From assembly GCA_026225945.1 (NCBI GenBank), contig JAMJFZ010002307.1, positions 8,991,501 to 9,055,500 on the forward strand: DNA of 64,000 nucleotides, read 5' to 3'. This DNA comes from Cricetomys ansorgei. Its lineage: Eukaryota; Chordata; Mammalia; Rodentia; Nesomyidae. Made by a program: the position numbers and the translations under genes. Every line of letters starts with the position of its first letter. Within the stretch, counting starts at the first letter, position 1. The notes under the pieces were generated by a model that was given only the letters and a program-made list of their open reading frames with translations, was not told the DNA's origin and searched no databases. Of the stretch, positions 37,553-48,245 are shown in pieces.

Positions 37553-37700
37553 GGACATCCACAGAAACTTACACCCTTCCACTAGAAGCCTCTTCCTGAA
37601 GGTTCCTGCACCTCACCAGGACCTGCCTTAGTGTCCAAATGATTTTCCACATGAGTCTTTCAGGAGCACTCTTGATTGACATTATAGCATCCTTCACGGG
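37553..37700 (-). mobile_element. MaLR-type LTR fragment, minus strand
   Basis: CTTCCTGAAGGTTCCTGCACCTC, CAAATGATTTTCCACATGAGTCTTTCAGGAGCACTC and GACATTATAGCATCC follow the inverted order of MLT1-like LTR 5' ends. Confidence 0.4.
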
Positions 37701-38442
37701 TAATAACTGTAATTTAAGCTGTGTGATCCCTTAGTTTCCCACCCCAGGTTAAGTCCCCAATCACAGACTATAGACAAAGGGAGACCATTTGGCTAGGTGA
37801 GAATCCCTTGAGGCAGGAAAGACTCTTGTCTAAATATCTGACTCTTTACTGACTCTTGTCAGTAAATATCCCTCGACTTCTCCTCCCTCCCCATAAAAAG
37901 TTTCATTAAGAAATCTCTGAACACATACAGCTTCTGTTGTGAATAAAAATTTAGTTTAGAAACTATCCTGAATTTACTTACAGCTATTGCTTAAATTTAG
38001 AACCTGCAATAGGTAATCCTTGGGCACTTTTTTTCCTTAAGTGGATTCTGCATTTATACATAGTTTTTAGACCTCGGAGAATATAAAATTTAATATCCAT
38101 TTTCTCTAATAATTTGTGCAAATGGATATCAAATATTAAGGACTAAATAGATACCTATTTTAGAAACCACAATCCATTCTGCTATGAGGCTAAGACATGA
38201 AATTTAAAGAAACTGGGAGAAATGACAAAGGTTAGACGTTGCTGCCACTCAAAGTAAGAGAAAGCTCAGCTATTGACTCTAAGTGAATGAAATAGATGAT
38301 GTAAGTGCTTACACAGAAACACAATTGTTTAGAATATGGTCATATGCTTCATATATAAAAATACCTGACCTTCAATAAACCCCATAAAAATTGCAAAAAT
38401 ACTAACTCAGACACAGTTAGATGGTTGTTCAATCCTTCTAAC

Positions 38443-38700
38443 TAGTGTGTATGTCTGTGTGTGAGTGTGTGTCTATGTTTGCATTGGTGTATGTGAATTA
38501 GTGTTTGTGTGTGTGTGTGTGTGTTTGTGTGTGTGGTAGGTGTCTATGTGCATTCATGACTCTGTGTGCATTGGTACATACATGTATGTATGTGTATATT
38601 TATGTATATGTGTATGTGTCTGTGTTTATGTATTTGTGGTATGTATGTACATCTGTGTGTGTGTGTGTGTGTGTGTGGTGCTTGTGCGTGTATGTGTGTA
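38443..38700. repeat. Degenerate (TG)n region
   Basis: About 260 bases of TG-rich sequence with TATG and CATTGG interruptions. Pure runs lie at 38503-38536 and 38655-38678. Confidence 0.9.
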
Positions 38701-38751
38701 AAATCTGTAATCCCTGGATTTCAGATTTTTCACTTTGTCATGATCTTACCA

Positions 38752-38805
38752 TTGTTTATTCCACAAATATTTACTGAAATTAAGTTCTGTGTACAAAGCT
38801 CTTTT
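38752..38805 (-). mobile_element. L2 3' end remnant, minus strand
   Basis: TTTATTCCACAAATATTTACTGAAATTAAGTTCTGTGTACAAAGC resembles the inverted L2 end. Confidence 0.35.
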
Positions 38806-38947
38806 TCTGATGGGTTTTGTTTCTGGACATTAAAGGTTCTCAGACTACCAAAACTGAATTGTAATAATAATTTTCCTCTTGTGAAATAAGCATAAATGAA
38901 TAATTCATAAAGGTCAGTAAAAGTATTATTTAAGAAACATGTAATCA

Positions 38948-39172
38948 GGGGCTGGAGAGATGGCTCAGTGGTTATGAGCACTAGCTGCTCTTATAGAGAC
39001 CTCGGGTTCAGTTCCCACCACTCATTAGGCAGCTCACAACCACTATCACTCTGGTTTCAGGGTCTCTGAAGCCCTCTTCTGACCTCTGTGGGCATTGCAT
39101 GCATGTGGTACATGTACATGCAGGCAAGCACTCATGCATAAACTAAAAACAAGTAAGTCCTTCTTTAAAAAG
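38948..39172 (+). mobile_element. SINE B3/B2 family
   Basis: GGGGCTGGAGAGATGGCTCAGTGGTTATGAGCAC head, GGCAGCTCACAACCACTATC, CCCTCTTCTGACCTCTGTGGGCA body. Nearly full length. Confidence 0.85.
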
Positions 39173-39263
39173 CAATATGAATGCAATAAAAATTGACACT
39201 GGTGGAAAACTAGGAAGGAAAATGAATATAAATGATGACGTGTATAGAAAAAATGTTGAGACT

Positions 39264-39301
39264 CTAACCCTAACCCTAACCCTAACCCTAACCCTAACCC
39301 T
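39264..39301. repeat. Interstitial telomeric repeat, (CCCTAA)6.3, no mismatches
   Basis: 38 bases of vertebrate telomere sequence (TTAGGG on the minus strand) without any mismatch, in unique AT-rich flanks. It lies about 90 bases after the end of a B3/B2 SINE and about 1.4 kb past the Mgst1 3' end. Confidence 0.97.
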
Positions 39302-40480
39302 TCGTTATTAACTTTAAAGATTCACGATTCCATATGAGGCAGGCCAGTAATCTACATTTATAGAGATTTATGTATGCTTACAAATATTTCACTTTTGCGT
39401 TTGCATATTTATCTTTCTAGATAAAAACCAAACCAAGTGTCACTGAGTGCTAAACCCATTGGGTGAAATTTGTTATGATCCATATATAATTATAAAGATA
39501 AAACACATCTTTACAGGAGACAAATCTGACTAGTACTACTCCACTTGCCTGTAATTTAAATTTATAATCATGAATAATGAGGCAAACTGATGTCATATAC
39601 TTATTGATATATTAAGTGTGTGAGAAGAATCATCAGAAATGTTTAATGTAGACCTAGGAATAAGAAGCCATAGATAAAACAAATCCAGACTAAAGCCATC
39701 CTGTAAAACAGCTGGCCAATACTCTTACAAAATGTATCAGTGTTTAATATCACTGTTCTCACGTGCAGAGCTGTGCTCTAATTTTCGTATCTGTGTTTAT
39801 GTGGGAGTGAGTGTGGGTAGAACTCAGCAAACTAGAAAGAGGTCCATGAGAGGGGATGAGGGGCTGATAGAACATGAGAACACTGTGCACAGAAGGCCTG
39901 AGAGTGGACAGGGCAAGGGTGGAGGAAAAGAGTTGGGGAGGGGATCAACCAAAACAAAGTATTCCCGAAACACCACAGGAGTCCTGTTAATTTGTTTTCT
40001 AATTAAAAGCTGTTTTCAAAAGTGTATTTTACAAATGAAGACTACAACTAAGTGAATGAATTCTTCTATCTTGATAAAAGTGCAAAAAATGATCACGTGT
40101 GCTCCTTATTTGGTTCCTAAATCAGAAATTCAATAGTCATAGAGGCTTTTATTGGGAAATTGAAAGGACTGAGTGTGAAGCTTATTTTAAATAGTGTTGC
40201 TGTGCTGCTATATTGGATGGGTGGGTGATGCTATTGTGGTCCATTGTAGATGGCCTTCTTCATGGGAGGAACATATCAAGGTTAGGAGAAAATGTCCTGA
40301 TGTCTGCGACTTACATTCACGTGGTTCAGAAAAACAACCTAAGAGATGGTCAAAACAAATGAGCCGGATGTTAAAAATCAGTGAGTCAACATGAGGGTAT
40401 GGAGAGGTTTGCCATTCAGTTGTCCAACCTTTCCACGGATTTTTAAAATTATTAATAAATAGGAAAATAAAACCAAACAA
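39302..40480. other. Intergenic, no recognised feature
   Basis: Unique AT-rich sequence between the telomeric tract and the SINE at the end of Mgst1. Confidence 0.45.
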
Positions 40481-40673
40481 GGGCTGGAGAAATGACTCAG
40501 TGGGTAAGAGCGCTTGTTGCTTTTCCAGAGGTCTTAAGATCAGTTCCCAATCATCTATACTCCAGGTCCAGGGTCTCTGTCCAGGCATACACATGTGCCA
40601 TACACACACACACACACACTCATACATATTAATTAGAAATTAAAATAAATCTTTTGAAAAAAGGAAAAAAAAA
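40481..40673 (+). mobile_element. SINE B2/B3 family, antisense to the end of Mgst1
   Basis: GGGCTGGAGAAATGACTCAGTGGGTAAGAGCGCTTG head, CCAGGTCCAGGGTCTCTG, a (CA)n run, AAATAAATCTTTTG and an A-rich tail that touches the inferred Mgst1 cleavage zone. Confidence 0.8.
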
Positions 40674-40679
40674 CAAGCA

Positions 40680-41051
40680 CAATTCATTTTTAATGTTTTT
40701 AATTCGTGTGCCTACTTCAGCTATAATCCAACCCAGGTTTCATGTGCATGTGGTCACTCTTTTATAGATGCACAAAATGAAATGAAGATAGATGTTACAA
40801 ATTATAACCCAATCAAGACAACAAAGTACTCTAGGAGTTAGACAACATGGCTACGGTGGATTATATTAAATGTCTAACCCAAGTAGAAAACAAGAATACA
40901 GACTCTGATGCTCGTCCCTAAACCAAGTTTTCCCTGATTCCTAATTTCTCTGTTCCTCTCCTACATAAAATCTTAGAAATTGTTTGATTACATTGGAAAT
41001 GTAGAATTCTTTAAAAAAAACTCAATCAGGTGGTGAGGATTGCAATTCTCT
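40680..41051 (-). other. Mgst1: Mgst1 3' UTR (inferred end)
   Basis: This is about 370 bases of unique AT-rich sequence between the TAG stop and the likely cleavage zone. Two ATTAAA hexamers occur on the minus strand at 40698-40703 and 40689-40694. The sequence just beyond is T-rich in the sense of the gene, because the A-tail of a plus-strand B2-type SINE lies there. The length fits the short 3' UTR expected for this gene. Confidence 0.6.
40689..40703 (-). terminator. Poly(A) signals (two ATTAAA) for Mgst1
   Basis: Two ATTAAA hexamers lie close together on the minus strand, followed within 15-30 bases by a T-rich stretch. No AATAAA is seen between the stop codon and this point. Confidence 0.5.
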
Positions 41052-41298
41052 CTACAGGTACAATCTTCTCCTTAGCAGACTGTAAGCCATTGACAAAGTA
41101 ACTCCATAGCCAACAAAAAACGCCAAGCCCCTGTTCGGCTGTGGAAGGGGAGTTAAGTAGGCAATCGTGTGGTAGATCCGAGCACCGACAAAGATTCTGA
41201 AATGTATGAGGGCTGTGGAGAGATCTGGACCACTCAGGGAATACAGAAGGCCGATACCAAGAAAAGGAACGATGTTTTCAAGATCATTCAGGTGGGCT
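41052..41298 (-). CDS. Mgst1: Mgst1 last coding exon (residues 74-155, stop TAG)
   Basis: This exon encodes the C-terminal half of microsomal glutathione S-transferase 1, a homotrimeric MAPEG-family membrane enzyme of the ER and outer mitochondrial membrane. It conjugates glutathione to electrophiles and reduces lipid hydroperoxides. The exon opens after a CAG acceptor (41299-41301) and completes the Arg74 codon split by a phase-2 intron. It gives 81 further residues and ends in TAG at 41052-41054. Known glutathione-site residues are present: His76, Glu81, Tyr121 and Arg130, with Arg73 and Arg74 at the junction. The hydrophobic runs PFLGIGLLYSL and GLAFFVGYGVTL fit transmembrane helices. The carboxy end reads SLLRRRLYL where I recall RLLRSRLYL in mouse, so residues 147 and 151 differ. 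There are no frameshifts or early stops, so this is a live gene rather than a retrocopy. Confidence 0.96.
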
Positions 41299-41459
41299 CT
41301 GTGAGAGAAGATGGAGACATGAGTTTCAAAACCAGTGGGAATGCATGCATCCTTCCCTCTCTTCTAAAACAAAATACAGTCTTAAAGGATCTATGGGTTT
41401 CAGTTGGGTTTTGTTCCATTTGGTTTAGTGAGAGTCAACATTGCCTGAGGGTGACCTGA

Positions 41460-41556
41460 CACTTATTATGTAGCCCAGACCCTCCTCAAACTCAGAATCC
41501 GCCTACCTCTACTTACAAGGCTGAGGTTACAGGTGTGAATCCAGCACACCCAGCAA
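41460..41556 (-). mobile_element. SINE B1, minus strand (Mgst1 intron 3)
   Basis: CTTATTATGTAGCCCAGACC, CTCAAACTCAGAATCCGCC, GGTTACAGGTGTGAATCCAGCACACCC. It lies about 160 bases upstream of the last coding exon and has the same orientation as the gene. Confidence 0.7.
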
Positions 41557-42710
41557 TGTTAATAGATCTTTACACTAAGAAGGAAGAATATTGATTCCCC
41601 CCAACAGCCTCGCTTCCTAACTTGGTTTTCATTTAGAACATCTCATTTTGAAAAACTATTAGTTTATCTTGAGAAGGCAGTTTGTTATTTCCAGAATATC
41701 AAAACAGCAGGTTTCATTTTTGTAAATACGAGGTATCATTCTTGTGATTCCGGTTTCTTTCTCTGAAAATTATTCTTCCCAAAGAAAGAAAATCCTTTCT
41801 TTTATGACCTGTATCAAAACTCCTTCTTCTCCCTCACTCCGGAGAGGTTACATAGAAATTCCTTTGTACAAACCACCATCATGTCTCAGGGTCTTTCACA
41901 TGTTGATGAAACTCAGAACCATCCTCCTGGATGTGGATGAGAGTTCAGACATTCTGTATCGAAACCACAGAAGGAACTAGCAATGCAAGAGTACAAGTAC
42001 GTCTACCCAGAGATGATCAGAAAGAGCAGGGAAGGAAAGACAGGAAGAGAAAGAAAGAGAATATAATTTCTTAAAATCTATCTGTCTACCACCATTAGAA
42101 GAAAACAGAAAACACGTGAACAGTATCATTAGAAGCAAGCAAGAAAAACAGTCAGAATTTTTCCTCTGGCTCGTGGCACTTTCGGCTTTTCTGACTTGGA
42201 CTGTGAAGAGAAGTTCATCCATTACTGACCTGAAAAGTTTTAAGTGCCTAATTACTAAATTGAGTGTCCTTTATTAAACGCACAGAATTAGAACTTGCTT
42301 TACACCCTAGGCTAGAAATTTGGCAGAGTCAGCAGTTATTGCTACAGATCTCAGAATGGAAAGTTTTTGTGTGTTGCCTTACCGTCTCCTGTTTTGACAT
42401 AAATACACAGCACCCGCTGGGTGATGGTTTCCTTTCCCTCTATTTCTGCTATCCCTAAGAGCTCTGGACAAAACGTCCTGACAACACATAGCCATAAAGA
42501 AGTCAACAGAGAGCTGGAGAAGACCTAAAAGTATTCACCTCAGTTCTCTCATGAAACAACCCGAGCGTATGGAAGGTGAGATGAGAAGGTACAGAAACAT
42601 TGTCCCTGCGGAAGGGCCTGCTATCTTACTCCAGGAGCTGGTTGCTTCAGTCCTCTGGATTCTCCTGAAGACAACAGAGATACCCTCACCTTTATTCTTG
42701 AGTGCATTTG

Positions 42711-42711
<1 letters not shown>

Positions 42712-42780
<69 letters not shown>

Positions 42781-43071
42781 ATGCTCTATGGTGTTCATGC
42801 AGATGTGGGTGCACAAGTAAATGCAGGTACATAGGACACCAAAAGAAAACCTCAGCTACTGCTCTTCAGAAATCACCCACTTATACTTTTCTTAAAGGTA
42901 TCTCACTGGCCGGGAACTACAGGGCCAGCTAGACCAACTGGCCAGTGAGCCCCAGGAGTCTCTGCCTCCCCAGCGCTGGGACTATGAGCTTGTTCTACCA
43001 CTCCCAGCTCTTCTTGTGTGGTTTCTGGAGAATGGACAAGCAGTTTACTGACTAATCCATCTCCCCAGCCT
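42712..43071 (-). mobile_element. SINE B4 with (TG)n tail (Mgst1 intron 3)
   Basis: (TG)n at 42712-42778, then CACTGGCCGGGAACTACAGGG, CCAGTGAGCCCCAGGAGTCTC, CCCAGCGCTGGGACTATGAGC and the inverted head ACTGACTAATCCATCTCCCCAGCC. Confidence 0.75.
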
Positions 43072-44920
43072 TCACCTCCACTCCTGAGCATGTCAGGGTG
43101 TGCCTTCCCAGTGTTCTAACAGGACAGAAAAATTTAAAGTTAGAGAACAAGCTACAAAAGGAAGATCCTCCAGCAAACCATAGCATCTGCTTCCAAGCCT
43201 ACATTCAGTGGATACTAAACAAAATGCAATATCGCAAAAAACAATATTTGAGCAGAGTGAAGCTCATGGAGGGGAAGTGGGGGTGGAGAGAAAGAAGCAG
43301 AATGGGAATCTCTTTGACTGGAATTACTGGATCCTCACTCTCTTCTCTCTCAGATTTAATCCTCTTTCCTTTTCTTTTCCCCAAAGTCTTCACAGATAGC
43401 ACTAAGTCAGTATCCCAGAAAGCCCTGATTTTCACAGACCTCCAGGCTGCCTGTATACCCCACCCAGGTACAGGTGCACACAGCAGACCCGGGAGCCATG
43501 GTGTGATTACATCACCCTCCTCCTAGGCCTTCTGTTGAGACAGTCTTCCCAATCTGCCAGGTTCCTGGGTTTTTGTTTTTCCGCCATCTATAATCAGCTC
43601 CTGGACTCTGTTACCGGGTAAATGATACACCTCCTTCCAGGAGCGACCACTTTCAGCCTAGCTGGATTCCCCATGGCCTCCTGAGTAGTGTCCCATGCTA
43701 TGGCCGACCTTCCCAGGGAGGTTCAGGAGACCACTGTCACACCCGATTCCCTCAGATCAGACTCCTGTGGCTTTCAGCATCCACCTTACCTGGACTAGAA
43801 TTGCTCTGAGCATTTTAAGTAAATGATCAAACAGTGACCAATTATGAAAGGGGTGGAGGTGGGTGTCTAGCCATATTTCCCTAATGGCCTCTACTCAGAC
43901 AGGGCAAATTCTCACAAGGAGTTTCTCAAATTAACATCATTTCTTATCACTTCTTCATTCATTAAATATTCCTAAATATTCCTAAATGCCATAAAGACCT
44001 ACATTCTGTATCCCACCACCCATCACAGGCAGGAGAGACCACTCTTCATGTCGTTGTCTTCTTACTACACGCATGTTGAACTCATATCTTCTTTGAAGAT
44101 CTTTGGTGGCATCCCAAGGAAGGTAGGACCATGATACACATATAAGAACCTTCCAGGAGCTGCTTTGTTTGTGAATTGGAGCCACAGAGGACATCATCTA
44201 GTTCAGCTTCTAACCCATAGTGCATTCTCCTGATAGAGTTCTTACTCAGTTCACTGCACAGAACACTCTGTGAGAAGGGTTGTTCTCCACCTCTGAAAAC
44301 TCCTTGCATTTCTCCAAAACCAAACCCAAGTTCTTTAAAATAACTCATTTTAATTTTCTAGCCTCCTTGATTACCTTTCAAATCTCACTCATCGTATTAT
44401 ACTGAGTGTGTGCGGTCTTGAATTTCTCTCAGAATAAGGTGAAACAGAACTAAGTAGATAAATCAATATGTAAAGTGCTAGCTAATCACCGCTGTTTTAT
44501 GTCTGTTTGGAACTCAAATAACTGACACCAAGTTATATTTCTTGGCTTGTGAACACATATGACTTTGGGTATGTGTATGTATGTAAGCTGGTAGCTAATT
44601 GTCCATTTGTACATATATTAACTTTCTGAATGCCTTCAAGTATGACTTCCATTTCATTTGTAGCCTCATTCAGGCCCTGCCATTCAACTATGGAAATAGC
44701 AACAGGTTTATAACTACATGTTGAAATAAGGAAGGGGAAAAATCTATGTTGAAAATAGAAAAAGCAGATTCTGGAGGCTTCTTTTAAAAGTTATTTCACA
44801 TGCATGCTATTAGCATTTTACTTGATGGAGCCAGTCAATTCTCAAAAACATGCCGCTGAAAATGGGACCCTTCGCCTTTCTATAGAAGTTGCTTTTTGTG
44901 ACTCTGGAAGTTCATATTCT
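43072..44920. other. Mgst1 intron 3, no recognised feature
   Basis: Frames of up to 142 codons (43098-43526) have no recognisable product and lie inside the intron on the opposite strand. Confidence 0.45.
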
Positions 44921-44921
44921 G

Positions 44922-44940
44922 GTCACGAGGGGGCGTTGTG
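44922..44940 (+). promoter_or_regulatory. CTCF-type motif in Mgst1 intron 3
   Basis: GTCACGAGGGGGCGTTG fits the CTCF core (C-A-C-G-A-G-G-G-G-G-C-G). It has the same orientation as the motif at 30.86 kb. Occupancy is not known. Confidence 0.45.
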
Positions 44941-46821
44941 CACACTGGTGTTGTACCTCCTCTAGGCACCCTTCAGAGCTAAGGTCAATGCCTCTCAGTA
45001 ACATTTATTTGTAGTCTGAAAGGAAGAGCATCAGACTGGATTACAGATTTCTCCTCTAAAAGTACCCACAGGAGGATAAGGATGGCAGATGGGATAAATA
45101 GTAAAGAGAATCTGATCTCTCGAAATAAAATCTTCTTTTAAGCCTTTGTATAAGAAGGCTTGACTGTTTCTCTCCGTCTTGCTAATAATGGCACTGTGAT
45201 GCTGTTAGTATTTTCTAGTCCTGGTGAACTGTATGACTAGAAAGCCATGATTAGCATCAACCATGAAACTGCCTGCCCTCAAATGGGAAATTGAGAAAGA
45301 ACAGATAAAGCTTTAAGAGGTTTAATGTCTCCAAAGCATCTGACACCACCCTCTAATCTTGATTCTCTCTCATCATAGCACTTGACACTGTGAGGCTTTC
45401 ACACTGATGCTGTTGTCCTGAAACTAATTCGGATGTATGTATATTGTTGGCACACCCTATTTTCAGGACTGGCTTACATCAGAGGACTGAGGGACCCAGC
45501 ACAAAGCCAGCAGAAGCAGAAGCAAAAGTCTTAAGTCTCTAGCCCTCGCTTCCTCTTCAGAGAAAAACATGCTCACTTGATAAATGTCTGTAGTGCACAG
45601 TGTAAACTCCCACCACGTACTTCCATTTCTGTTCATGTTTTTTGTTTTTTTTCAGTTGCTTTGTTGAAGGAATTGAGAGAAGAGCTGACTTTACATGGAA
45701 CATAACAAGATGTAAATTTTGGAAGCATGCATGAGTGTGTGAAGCCAGGCCAGGGTTCATCTTGAGTCCATATAACTCACGGCATGAGAGAATCTGTAGA
45801 TATCCCAGAGGGTCTTCAAACTTTGTCCGAGAAGCAAGAAGGGGATGATACAAACATGATCTTGAGTCTTCATCTGACACCCCATTTGCAGAAGAAAAAT
45901 TCTGCTCTTACATTCTATTTCATTGTCATTCACACTAATCGAGGAAATCTATTCAAGTATCCACTGCATTTACTATCTTAACTCTCCATCACAGGACTAT
46001 CAGGCTGCTTCCTGCCTGTAAAACTTCCCTGACGCTTCAGGTCTCCGTAACGTCACTGGCTGAAATATGACTGGAATTGTTCCACAACTAGGATGAGCAT
46101 TAGAAAAATAATAACAGAGAAGTGTTATAAAAAGGGAGAAACTATTACTTATATTTGGCATTGAATATCTGTATGAAAAATTAGCATGACTTTATGACAA
46201 AGATTAAAAATATACTCTCAAGCCTGCAGTTCCAGGGTCTTTTGAAATACGTATATTAATGGAGGTGCCAAGAGCCTGTGAGGGTGGGAAACCAACTTAT
46301 CTCCCTTTAGTGTCCATTGGGTTAGCAGCATATTAAATATATTAGTGAAAGAAGATAGAGAGTAAAAGGAACAGAAAGGGACGAGAGATACAAGGCAGAG
46401 GCGCAAGGCAGATATCGTCTTTCTCTGGAAAGTTTCAACTTTCACATTTTAACTCTTCTACAAAAGCACCTAGTGCTTTGGCCTTTTGTGAGAACTGACA
46501 GTCTCAATTTGGGAGAGAAATGATTCAACTGCAAAGATCTCCTGCCTGGATTCCACCTCTCACCTGCCATTACTTTTATGTATCCCTAAACAGAGCACAG
46601 ATGCCAACCCCAACGAAGTTCATACAGAATTACAGCAAATCAGTGACAGCAGCAACTATAGTACCCATGTGGAGATCTCTGGGTATCCAACTTGCTATAG
46701 TTCACTACATGGACTCCAGAAAATGTCTGACTTGCCCCTCCCTTCTCTAACACCCTAATATCTCAGCTGGATTCCGTGATCATGGCTCTTGAGTGAGGAA
46801 TTTCCAGCAACACTTGTTTAC
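44941..46821. other. Mgst1 intron 3, no recognised feature
   Basis: Unique-looking intronic sequence. No repeats classified. Confidence 0.45.
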
Positions 46822-46916
46822 CTTCGCACACGCTCCACCTTTTCGTCAGTCCGAACAAATTTCTTGGCATTCTCTCCCTTGGCAAAGTTTGCACAGTCCT
46901 CTGGATTGGCAAAAAC
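46822..46916 (-). CDS. Mgst1: Mgst1 middle coding exon (residues 43-74)
   Basis: This 95-base exon encodes the cytosolic loop after helix 1 of microsomal glutathione S-transferase 1. The peptide begins VFANPEDC, placing Cys50, the residue whose modification activates the enzyme, at its expected position. It continues KGENAKKF and ends ERVR plus two bases of Arg74. The borders are an AG acceptor (46917-46918) and a GTAAAC donor (46821 downward), and both join the neighbouring exons in frame. Residues 52 and 54 are Asn and Ala, where I recall Gly in mouse and rat. The acceptor lies against a purine tract of about 390 bases on the plus strand, which is pyrimidine in the transcript and so forms an oversized polypyrimidine tract. 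Confidence 0.95.
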
Positions 46917-46930
46917 CTATTCCAAATACC

Positions 46931-47128
46931 AAAAGAAAAAGAAAAAAAGGAAGGAAGGAAGGAAGGAAGGAAGGAAGGAAGGAAGGAAGGAAGGAAGGAA
47001 GGGGAAGGGAAGGGGGAAGGGGGGAAGGGGAAGGGGAAGGGAAGGGAAGGGAAGGGAAGGGAAGGGAAGGGAAGGGAAGGGAAGGGAAGGGAAGAAAAAG
47101 GGAAGGGAAGAAAGAAAGAAGGGAAGGA

Positions 47129-47188
<60 letters not shown>

Positions 47189-47323
47189 AAAAGAAAGAAA
47201 GAAAGAAAGAAAGAGGGAAGGAGGGAAGGGAGGTGGGGAAAGAAGGAAGGAAGGAAGGAAGGAAGGAAGGAAGGAAGGAAGGAAGGAAGGAAGGAAGGAA
47301 GGAAGGAAGGAAGGAAGAGGAAA
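46931..47323. repeat. Giant polypurine tract, (GGAA)/(GGGAA)/(GAAA)n, at the Mgst1 exon border
   Basis: About 393 bases with a single pyrimidine (T at 47234). The blocks are GGAA at 46948-46999, GGGAA at about 47000-47095, GAAA at about 47109-47212, a mixed part, and GGAA at 47243-47317. The edge is about 14 bases from the first base of the middle coding exon, so the transcript reads it as polypyrimidine directly upstream of the splice acceptor. Confidence 0.97.
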
Positions 47324-47504
47324 CAAAACAATTAATCCAGATCTGGGGATATAGGTCGATGACAGAACAGAAGGCCCTATGTTCAACCACTAGTATTAAC
47401 ATAACAAAAACAAACAAACAAAAAAGCACCCTAATTCCAAATACTGTGAAGTGTGAAGGAGCAGTAGGGGTATTCACCTATTTCCTAATTTGCATTTGGG
47501 CGTG

Positions 47505-47851
47505 TGTATGTGTGTATGCATATTTGTGTGGGTGCACATGTGAGCACAGGTGCATATTGACATGGGTGCATGTACATGTAGAGGCCTTGGAAATTCAAGT
47601 TTCATTTCATTTGGAAAATGCTGTTCACCTTGTTTTTGAAACACTTCTCTTAATAGCCTAGAGCTTCCTACATTAGGTGAAGGTGACTGCCAGGGAGCCA
47701 CAGGGAGCCTCCAGTCTCCACCTCCCCATTGGTGAGGTTATAATTGCATACCACCACATCTTGTATGTCTAATATGGAGACTGAAAGTCCGAACTCAGTC
47801 CTCACATGTGCACAGCAAGCATTTTACTGAATGAGAAATGTCCCCAGCCCC
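47505..47851 (-). mobile_element. SINE B4, minus strand (Mgst1 intron 2)
   Basis: TG-rich tail, GGGAGCCTCCAGTCTCCACCTCCCC, ATAATTGCATACCACCACATC, and the inverted head GCATTTTACTGAATGAGAAATGTCCCCAGCCCC. Confidence 0.65.
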
Positions 47852-48035
47852 AATAACTTGAATTTTAAAAAAAGAAACGCAAGCATTGTGATTGGACCTA
47901 ACATACAGAAATTGCAGACCTTATTGGACACAAGTCAGACACAAGGGGAGGGAAGAGGGAGAGCATGTGCAGTTTAAACCCGAACCTTTGTCAAAATAAA
48001 AAACTTTAATAAAGGCTGGAATATGAACTCCGTGA

Positions 48036-48245
48036 GCAGTGGAGAGTGAGATAGCTCTTTGGGTAAAAGAGCTTGCCAGACAAACCGGGGCACTTGAGTT
48101 CAAGTTCCAGAACTCACAGCAGAAGGAAAGAACTGACCCCCGAAAGTCATCACTTGTTCATACACACACTGCACATAGGATCCCTCTGTCTCCCTCCCCC
48201 ACCTCTCTCATATGTGTGTGCGTGCACATTCACACACACACACAA
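48036..48245 (+). mobile_element. B2-type SINE (Mgst1 intron 2)
   Basis: GAGATAGCTCTTTGGGTAAAAGAGCTTGCC head, ACTTGAGTTCAAGTTCCAGAACTCAC, GAACTGACCCCCGAAAGTC, then a CA-rich tail. Confidence 0.7.

Noticed and set aside
40208..40627. A 139-codon frame on the minus strand
   Set aside because: A large part of it is the inverted B2-type SINE.
43098..43526. A 142-codon open frame
   Set aside because: It lies in Mgst1 intron 3 on the opposite strand, has no recognisable domain, and overlaps another open frame in a different phase.
46763..47661. Long open frames (up to 290 codons) on both strands over the purine tract
   Set aside because: They translate GGAA/GAAA repeats into Lys-Glu-Gly-Arg or Phe-Leu-Ser-Pro runs. 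The tract is intronic and lacks stop codons only because of its composition.
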